Assembly (NCBI GenBank): GCA_018340375.1
Contig: JAFFJZ010000007.1
Coordinates: 30,559,368 to 30,623,367 of the forward strand
Length of the DNA: 64,000 nucleotides
Direction of reading: 5' to 3'
DNA from: Gonatopus flavifemur
Taxonomy: Eukaryota > Arthropoda > Insecta > Hymenoptera > Dryinidae
Under the pieces are notes generated by a model. The model ran no database searches and had not been told where the DNA came from. It worked only from the letters and a program-made list of their open reading frames with translations. Of this stretch, positions 56,770-64,000 are shown one piece after another. The number at the start of each line of letters is the position of its first letter. The first letter of the stretch is position 1. The position numbers and the translations under genes were made by a program.

Positions 56770-58004
56770 AATTTATAGTTTCGAGTTGTGATCTAAAATC
56801 CATAAACTCGCATAACAAACTTTTCCTCGGCACAAAAGCATTCATTGATAACGAATTTATTATCCAAAGTCTTGTAAATCGTATTCTGAATTGAGATAAC
56901 CGCGATCAAAATATTCACCATTGGTTTACCGTTCCAGTCGGCACTAAAACATTATCGAAATTTGAATTGTATGTGGAACCAATAACATAACATAAAGAGT
57001 TACGTAATAACATAATCATTCCCCACAAACTTTGTACGTCTTACGATTTGCAGAGGGGGCAATAAACATCTTCTAACGATCAATAAATGTACATTTCATC
57101 CTGTTTATTACATACATCAATGAATGGATATAAATACACACATTCTAATGTACTTGATAACAATCTTGAATTCCAATTCTCAAAAATTTCCGTGAACTCG
57201 TAATTCTTTTCAGATATGAGAGACCTTTAATTTGGACTCTAATCGTCGATCAGCTTTTTATTTATTCATGAAAAAAGGTCAATGTCAATTTGGAAGGCCT
57301 CTTCCTCTTTCTCCTTCTTCATTCCTGACCTTCCCCATGTACAGTTAACGATGACTTTCAACCTTTTCAGATCAAATTTATTATACATACATTTTACATG
57401 AAGTGAAACAAGAGCTGTTAATACTCCAAGTTTCACGGACGATGTGGTCGTTAACATGTTGGAAAAAAAACATGTGGTGCAGATGATGATTGTTTTGCAT
57501 GTGAATTAGCTTCATAAACAATTTGATATGATCAAATATTCCGGATAAAACTTTTCAACAGATGTATTGTGAATTTAGGGGATATGATATGATATAAAAA
57601 TTGATATTCTGCGTGTAAAGGAGAGGATATTTGATCCTTCATTGAATTTATCAAAGTTATGTACTGAGGAAAAGTGAAGAATGAACGTGAATAAAATTTT
57701 CTCCCCTTTTTTTTTGCTGTTGAGAATTGCTGAGTTCATCAAAATTTGCCAAAAGAAACATCCATTTTCGCCTCACACTGTATGAAAATGATGATATAGT
57801 TGACAAGAATGATCTGTAATTCTTGTGCTGAAATTAAAAATAACAATCACTTTTTCCATGCAGATTTCTTTTTCAACTTCGCTTTTCGACTCTTTGAGAA
57901 TCCGCGTCAGTGTAAAAGAAGAGACTGATGTGAATTCATCGCGACAAATCTAGATTGATCAATTTTTTCTTCAAAACTGTTCAATCTTTTATGTTAAACG
58001 CAGA
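56770..58004. other. no gene seen
   Basis: AT-rich sequence. A minus-strand 63-codon frame at 57266-57457 is unrecognised and unsupported. Confidence 0.45.
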
Positions 58005-58371
58005 ATTCCTACTCCGAGGTGAGTACCCATAACATCGAATGCTCTTCGTTATAAGGAATGCTCATTGTACCGAAAATTTCTATTCCCAACGTTTTCCTTG
58101 TCTATTGCCACAAATTTGCGAAATTTCCACATTTTTTCCCATGTTTTGAGGGAAAAACAGGGAGGAAAATGAAGGAATTTTGGAAGGATGAGGAAAACTT
58201 TCCTAAGGGATTTTCCAGCATCAGCTCAGTGCAGACTGCCAGTATGCAATCGTTAATAACCGACCCCAGTCGGACAGCGAAATGATAACGCCAATTAACC
58301 CATCTGATTCGGTACCGATCGCCAATCGTCGACAACTGCCGATGTTGTCCGCTCAATTGTACAGCGAATAA
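58005..58371 (+). CDS. candidate terminal exon
   Basis: A segment ending CTCCGAG at 58019 is followed by GTGAGT (strong donor). TTTTCCAG ends a possible intron at 58218. From 58219 a frame of 50 codons runs HQLSADCQYAIVNNRPQ, SDSEMITPINPSDSVPIANR and RQLPMLSAQLYSE to a stop at 58369-58371 that overlaps AATAAA. Its codons are less AT-biased than the surroundings. I do not recognise the family. Joining it to a 15-nt segment (58005-58019) after a CGCAG acceptor keeps the frame, but this is speculative. Confidence 0.27.
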
Positions 58372-58462
58372 AAAAATCCGTGTTGGTTGTAATATAAAGA
58401 TTCTCAGCATTTTGTTATAGTTTGTAATATTGTGACTCTTTTATTCGTTATTATTCATTCAA

Positions 58463-59563
58463 TTAATACCAGGTGTACCGGTATGAAATGAGCGTTTTTT
58501 TGTGAAAATGGAACACTAATTGCGAATGGGGGAAAAAAATTGATTCAAAGTATTGACCATTGCTTTTTACACATTTTGACCACCTTTCTGGCAATTTGTG
58601 GATACCACTCCAATAGAAATGTTCGTCTTTTGAAGCAAACCAATCAGACACCCAATTTTCGACTTCTTCGTAGGAATCGAAGTGCTCCTCAGCCAATGCG
58701 TGTCTCATGGTTGAAAACAAATGGTAGTCGGAAGGGGCCAAGTCTGGTGAATACGGTGAGTGAGGTAGCAGCTCCCAGTCAAGTGCTTTGATTGTATCCT
58801 GAACCGGTTTCGCTTTGTGTGCAGGTGCATTGTCGTGTAATAAAATTACTTTGCCGTGTCTTCTGGCCCATTCTGGTCGTTTTTCGATCAATGAATGGTT
58901 CAAATTGATCATTTGTTGTCTGTGGCGATTAGTATTAACAGTTTCACGAGGTTTTAGAAACTCATGATACACCACAACCTTTTTGGTCCCACCAAACACA
59001 GAGCATTGCCTTCTTGCCGAATCGATCTGGTTTTGCAGTCGATGGTGATGGTTGTCCCGGATTAACCCATGATTTTCTCCGTTTAGGATTCTCAAAACAA
59101 ATCCATTTTTCATCACCAGTAACAATTCGATGCAAAACTGATTTTCTTCCATGCCTTTGAAGCAAAATGTCACAAGTATTGTTTCGAGTTTCCATCGGTC
59201 TTTCATTCAATTCATGTGGCACCTATTCTCCACACTTTTGGATTTTTCCCATAGCTTTCAAACGGTCAGAAATTGTTTGTTGTGCAACATTTACATTGCT
59301 GGCATTTGCTTTTGACTCAAAATATCATCTTCATCCAATATTGCTTGCAGTTCGGTGTCTTCAAACTTTTTTTTGTGGTCTTCCACGTTTTTCATTTCTC
59401 ACATCAAAATCATTATCTCTGAACCGTTGAAACCATCTTTTCCATGTTGCTTCTGGTGGAGCAAGATCACCATATGCTTCAACAGCATTCGATGCGACTC
59501 TGTAGCACTTTTCTCCAAATGGAAACAAAAAATTAATGCTTCCCGCAAATCATGACTTCCCAT
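58463..59563 (-). pseudogene. mariner transposase relic with intact catalytic half
   Basis: On the minus strand, MGSHDLREALIFCFHLEKSA then ESHRMLLKHMVIL begins the N-terminal domain at 59563. After frameshifts come LNERPMETRNNTCDILLQ and RIVTGDEKWICFENPKRR with the first Asp. A frame then stays open through ILLHDNAPAHKAKPV and YSPDLAPSDYHLF, spaced 34 residues (DD34D), to SNGQYFESIFF. The downstream terminal repeat CCAGGTGTACCGGTATGAAA is at 58469, flanked by TA. The upstream one is missing, apparently lost near 59600 where GC-richer repeat sequence begins. Related to the element at 54128-55164. Confidence 0.95.
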
Positions 59564-59629
59564 ATAAAAATCTTCAGGCTCCGCCAATGCTGACGACGGA
59601 ATATAGCTAGACGCAAGGCTGCCAGCCAA

Positions 59630-60560
59630 AGCTGGGCAATCTATGTAGGGACAAGGATGGTTGACAATGGTCTAAACATTGTACCAATATGGGAAGTCAT
59701 AAATCGACTTCGTTGATCCATCATTGATCATTGGCTGCGCCACGCTTGGCCCATCCTCCAACCAATATTGCTTGAAGGAAAAAGCATGCTTTCAACAGAG
59801 GCTCTCTAGGGCTTGGCGGGACACTGCTCCAAGCATTAGGCAACTCTGAATGACAATGGATTCTCATGTTGCACCAAGCATGGGTCGTAGCTTGGTCCAG
59901 CTTGGGCAATAGCTTGGCTCAGCTTGGGCGATGGCCTCGCTCAGTTTAGGCGTTAGCTTGACTCGACTTGAGTAATAGCTTGGCTAAGAGTGAAACTTCC
60001 TTCTCAGACAGCAAATTACAATAACTCTCACCAGAGTGATGCTTGTTTCCTGCGAGTGGCGAACCAAGCATTCAATCAATATATAAGTCTCCTTTGAAGA
60101 TTCCATGACAGAAATAATTCTTCATCCGTTTCCAGACCCGCCTACTTCTACGCCAGGACCACCGGATTTACGTCATTCATCAGTTTAAAATAATCAGAAA
60201 AATTACATGTTGAAATTCTCCGACATTCATTTCGTTCAATCGAAATGATAGAATGGATTTTTTATTTTATTTTCAATTACAATAAAAAATAAAAGTGACC
60301 ATTAGCATGAGATGGGCGCAACCCTGCCGCAAGATTGCTACAGCGTTGGCTCATCCTTGGCGAACAAATTTTTGTATGGTCTGCCATTGACGGCATATGC
60401 TATCACAACCCTGTTTCCAGTGTTGGGTCTTGATTGTGGAAACAAATGGGCTGAGGCTGAAATGATGTTATCATTTCAGAGTTGCGCCATGCCTGGTAGC
60501 CTAGGCTCGGCCCATCTTGGTGAGCCTTGCGGCAACCTAGCGCCCATGGTCAATTTTTAC
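59630..60560. repeat. GC-richer dispersed repeat block
   Basis: GCTTGG...AGCTTGG words repeat about every 20-25 bp at 59885-59995 (CAGCTTGGGC, TAGCTTGGCTC). The right part ends GGTCAATTTTTACCTGGG near 60558. Wording resembles the GGGCCC-rich CCCAAG elements. I could not delimit both ends. Confidence 0.5.
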
Positions 60561-60588
60561 CTGGGTTTCTGGTACAAAATTCGACATT

Positions 60589-60820
60589 CACGGAAAAAAA
60601 AGTATGGCTATATTATAACGATCTGAAGTATGGTTAAGAAGAGATAGCTGTAGTGACAATAATGTATCGCTATGGTGACGATACAGATGGCTATGCTGGT
60701 GATCTATATCGTTCCTCGGATGATTTGTATCATCATAGCAACGATACTGATACCACTAAACTTTGGATAGTCATAACAACTATCCAGTATCGTTATGACA
60801 GCGATACTTTTCTTTCCGTG
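60589..60820. mobile_element. CACGGAAAAAAAAGTAT MITE
   Basis: Ends CACGGAAAAAAAAGTATGG and CGATACTTTTCTTTCCGTG. The interior is a chain of CGATAC/GTATCG and ATAACGATC words. Flanking dinucleotides TT and TC nearly match. Confidence 0.8.
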
Positions 60821-61037
60821 TCCTTCACACGATGGAAAAATATGATGCTGTTTGTTCAATGACTCGATGTTTATTGAATATGTTTGACAGAGGTCATATC
60901 AACCAAACAGAATAAAAATTAAGGCTCGTTCACAACAAATGTTCTCACCGTGAATCCATATCTATTCGTTTTGGTTTAGTACAGAATCAAATACAATATT
61001 GATAAGAAAATGTTCGACGACGGTCGTCCCAGCTACA

Positions 61038-61336
61038 CACGGAAACACCGGGTCTATCAATATTTAGAAAAATGACTGTCAATTCAGGGAAAACGAGAAT
61101 AGCTGAAGAATATTCGTAGTGAATCCACTAAAAATTCGTAGTCGATGTATTAACAATTGATAGTTTCACTGTGAAAAATACCAATGAAGCTATCAACTGT
61201 TAATATTTTGACTACGAATTTTTGGTAGACTCACTATGAATATTTTTCCGTGATCCTCTTTTTCCCTAAATTGACAATCATTTTTCTAAACGTTGATAAA
61301 TTCTTTCTAAGTACTAGTAGACCCGATCTTTTCGTG
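61038..61336. mobile_element. CACGGAAACACCGGGTC MITE
   Basis: The left end is CACGGAAACACCGGGTCTAT. The right end is AGACCCGATCTTTTCGTG. CA flanks both sides. The arms share GAAAAATGACTGTCAATT and AATTGACAATCATTTTTC. GAATATTC and AATTCGTAGT words recur in the middle. A fragment of the same family is at 22783-22870. Confidence 0.82.
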
Positions 61337-61698
61337 CACTGCTAGAAATTTCTGCATTCATTTTAATGTTTTTGCTGGAAGGTTTTTTCAAGTACGTGCA
61401 TGAGTTTAGTTTGATACACATTTTACATTATATTTAATGTAAACTAAAGCATAATCTATAATTTTTTCATGTTTTTTGTACATTAAATGTAATGTGGAAT
61501 GTGTATGAATCTGAATTTATGAACGTGATTGAAAGAAGTTTCCAGATGGTTCTGACAGTGTATGACATGAAACCAAGTAAGTCCATTACCAACACGCAAT
61601 CGGCAGACAACTCCATGTTCACCACTCATTCTGAAAGCGGTGGATGTCTTTGTTGGTTACCTCCAGAAGGAAATCCTAATACATCCAATGAATATATA

Positions 61699-61895
61699 CA
61701 CTCAGAGACAAATTAGAGGAAAACCAGGCGACGGAGTTATTTCTGGCTTCAATCATTCCATCTAATTGCCACAACCGAATCCACGTGATTTCGTACTGTT
61801 TTCCTGGTTATCATCAGCAGATTACAGGTCCCTGCAACCGAGAGTCCTTAACCATGCAAGGACGGTTTCTGTGATTACGTTGCTTTTTTCTCAGT
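61699..61895. mobile_element. possible CACTG-class element
   Basis: The right end GCTTTTTTCTCAGTG is clear and followed by TA. The left end CACTCAGAGACAAATTAG, preceded by TA, is the best partner. Interior pairing is poor, so the left border is uncertain. Confidence 0.4.
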
Positions 61896-62567
61896 GTATT
61901 ACGTAGGCTCGAGGGATCACATGCGAACTCGATGAAAAACCTGTGCGTTAAAGGACAACATCTGTTTGAAATTTGAAGAAAACGTGTATTTTTGGGAATT
62001 TTCTTCGATTATACCAACATAGTAATCAAAGAATCCTTTCGGGTATTTATTAATTATTTTCTCAAGTACGCAAAAAGTTTTTTCAATTTCCATTCAAAAA
62101 CAGAATAACGGCTGCGGGCGCTATGATCAGATCCATCCTTTTCTTCATGTCCTTTTCCGACAGGCAGTAGAAGTGTGACCCATCTTAATCTAAAGGAATA
62201 CAGAAAATTTTGGCATCGTCGACATCAGTTTTGCTACTAAAGTACATACGCTTATCGAAAAATATCAATTTTTGAATATTTGGCACTGTTTTGAAAAAAG
62301 TTGTGTATTTTTTTACACAAAAAATCGACCCTTATTTGTTTATGAAAATCTTAATTGTTGATCAATCATGAAAATCATATGTAATCCACTGAACGATGTA
62401 TCTAAAAAGCTGCAGTTAAGATTTCAAGTCAATCGGTTGAAAACTGTTTGAGATCTACTGCCTGCCGATTTAGGAAACATGATTTCGAGAAAATTGCGTT
62501 CAAAGTTGCAAAACTTTTTATCAACATAAAATTTCTAAAATAATAGCTGGCTGATTTTGTTATCTGT
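61896..62567. other. no gene; possible 3' part of a transposon gene unit
   Basis: AT-rich, with no supported coding sequence. It directly follows the minus-strand relic at 62568-62819 and could be that unit's non-coding tail. Confidence 0.35.
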
Positions 62568-62819
62568 AGTCAGCGATACCAGGACCACATACAGGCCCTT
62601 TCACAGCGACTTTCGCGACATCGGACATTCAGCGCTCTGCACACATGATAGCTTCCCAGGCAAAATCGTGAAAATTTCGGCCTACGACTAGTCCGAGACA
62701 ATCCATTACTTCCATAATACTTGATAAACCATCATCGTTGGAAGTTATGGGAGCCATATCAGTAGCAATTTTAACAGTAGTTGGTTCCGTGTACGGACTA
62801 ATTATCTCGATTGGCATGG
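62568..62819 (-). pseudogene. transposon-associated protein scrap
   Basis: The minus-strand frame reads MPIEIISPYTEPTTVK, then SSIMEVMDCLGLVVGRNFHD and FAWEAIMCAER to a stop; beyond the stop DVAKVAVKGPVCGPGIAD continues in frame. From memory the DGLS.IM..M..LGLVVG..... segment belongs to repeated uncharacterised proteins carried by arthropod transposons. The family name is not known to me. The in-frame stop and lack of the rest show it is broken. Confidence 0.42.
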
Positions 62820-63284
62820 TATATAATTTTTTATGTTTATATTTCAGTTGAGGAGACTGATATCTGCCTTCATAATCAAATCAAATGTCGGTTTTGGAAT
62901 TCAAAGATAAGCTCAAGGCATTTTTTCTGGGAATCATTGCACGTCTGTTTTCTGGCTTATCTATTCCTAGGTATCTGTTGATATCAAAATCAGATGTACT
63001 TCGTTTGAAAAGGCCCAATTTTATGTATAATTGTAGCTGAATTATATATAACTCATATGAAATAATAATTGAATTGTATAATGTTGGAATTCCTTTTTAC
63101 ACAGGATGAAACAATTGAGAAGTCCACTGCAGGATGTCCATGGGAACTTATGGACGTCCTTTTCTTTTCTATCCAACTATTGAATAAATGTCCGTAGGAA
63201 GTCCATCGCATTTAAATCGGACTTTTCATATGAGGTAATGAACACATACATGCGTTAGGAATTTTCCCAACTTACCCGGAAAGT
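62820..63284. other. no gene seen
   Basis: AT-rich. GTCCATGGGAACTTATGGAC around 63135 is a small palindrome. Confidence 0.45.
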
Positions 63285-63440
63285 TACTGTGAAATGTTGG
63301 CAAAAATCCCATGAAGTTTAGAATTTTCAGATAAATGTATGGGAAATTTCATATAAATGTACCGGAAATTGATTTCCTAATCAGTGATTGGAATTTTCCG
63401 GTTGATGTGCACAAGAAATTTCCGATTATTTTTTACAGTG
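63285..63440. mobile_element. CACTGTAAAAAAT-class MITE (right end clear)
   Basis: The right end CGATTATTTTTTACAGTG is followed by TA. TACTGTGAAATG at 63285 is the best left end. The interior has several GGAAATTTC/GGAATTTTCC words. It abuts the start of the reverse transcriptase fragment. Confidence 0.42.
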
Positions 63441-64000
63441 TATGAATTGTATAAGAATCAACCGCAGGATTACAAATAGAGGGTCAAAAAGGAGAAGCAC
63501 AAATCAAAAGAGGGGTGAGACAAGGATGCTAACTATCACCATTGATTTCCCATTTGTATATGAAAGAAGCGATGAACAAAGTGAAGGAGCAAGTGCAATT
63601 GAAATTACAGATTCAAGGAGAAAATGTAAGCATGTTGAGATTTGCGGATGATACAGCCCAAGTAGCACATGAATGTTTGGAATATCCTATTAACATTCAT
63701 AGAACATATTGATACGTTTTCAATTAAAAAAATTATATGGATATCCATAGGACAATTTTTTCGCATATTTGAATGTTCTATGGACATCTATAAGATATTT
63801 CAAACATCCTTGTGTTACTAGGGAGCTATATTAGCTACGAGTGGTGCTGAGTTAGAAAATATTCTCAACACTATGAAAACAATATTACTAGACAAGTGTT
63901 GTATGAATATGAATAAGGACAAAACAGAATTCATGATTTGTACAACAGCGAAGACATCAAGAAGAACGAAAATTAAAATGGATGCAGAGACAATTCAGCA
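63441..64000 (+). pseudogene. non-LTR reverse transcriptase fragment
   Basis: The plus-strand frame reads QIKRGVRQGC, a stop, then LSPLISHLYMKEAMNKVKE and LQIQGENVSMLRFADDTA. GVRQGC.LSP and FADD are hallmark reverse transcriptase motifs; the two Asp of FADD are catalytic. After the MITE at 63657-63823 the frame resumes ILATSGAELENILNTMKT, LLDKCCMNMNKDKTEFMIC and runs off the window. The layout is that of a LINE-type polymerase thumb. The clade is not assigned. An in-frame TAA and the insertion show it is dead. The 5' part is cut off by the MITE ending at 63440. Confidence 0.88.
63657..63823. mobile_element. CCCAAGTAGCAC MITE inside the reverse transcriptase
   Basis: Starts CCCAAGTAGCACATGAATG and ends CATCCTTGTGTTACTAGGG, 167 bp. 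Removing it and one AG joins ...FADDTA to ILATSG... in frame, so AG is the exact 2-bp target duplication. The interior has ATGGATATCCATAGG-type palindromes. Confidence 0.95.

Noticed and set aside
1..64000. CRISPR array, bacterial operons, LTR retrotransposon or integrated virus
   Set aside because: No regularly spaced identical repeats, no operon-like packing, no paired LTRs, and no gag/pol or viral gene recognised. The only polymerase motif is the non-LTR fragment at the right edge.

Overview
The window looks like AT-rich nuclear DNA from an arthropod, most likely an insect. The evidence is several broken mariner transposases, a non-LTR reverse transcriptase fragment, tRNA-derived SINE heads, and dozens of miniature inverted-repeat elements (MITEs). 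There is no bacterial-style gene packing. I do not name a species. No complete protein-coding host gene is visible. The best host-gene evidence is one minus-strand exon (24796-24951) encoding a ribonuclease-inhibitor-type leucine-rich repeat between good splice sites. Several weaker single-exon candidates are listed at low confidence.

Layout. 0-12 kb: short MITEs, a transposon-type protein relic (6316-8550) split by two nested MITEs, a TA-flanked element full of CATATATG, a two-copy 144-bp tandem repeat, a mariner scrap, and a hAT-type MITE with a clean 8-bp target duplication. 12-24 kb: long-TIR MITEs, a 1.27-kb TCCCAG element with a MITE inside it, and a multi-level nest at 18.8-20.9 kb. 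24-32 kb: the leucine-rich-repeat exon, then a Himar-like mariner pseudogene cut by a 528-bp hairpin MITE and flanked by direct repeats, then weak gene-like fragments. 32-46 kb: dense CACTG-type MITEs, a nearly complete mariner sitting inside an older MITE, and the second copy of a 266-bp MITE. 46-52 kb: a 3.4-kb element holding a 1.9-kb TTAA-flanked foldback with arms of about 0.85 kb, a cluster of three CCCAAG MITEs, and a retroposon with a 21-bp target duplication. 53-60 kb: two related mariner relics and a long-TIR AGGTGG element. 60-64 kb: more MITEs, a transposon-gene scrap, and a reverse transcriptase fragment that runs off the window and is itself interrupted by a MITE.

How it fits together. 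Two TIR classes dominate. One starts CACTG/CACGG/CACCG and the other CCCAA. Both make 2-bp target duplications that are not restricted to TA. This can be read directly because some copies interrupt recognisable reading frames (mariner, the transposon-type protein, the reverse transcriptase), so the empty site can be inferred. The nesting also gives a relative order of transposition. The strongest signals in the window are the nested chronology, the very large foldbacks, and two 266-bp copies differing at 3 positions.
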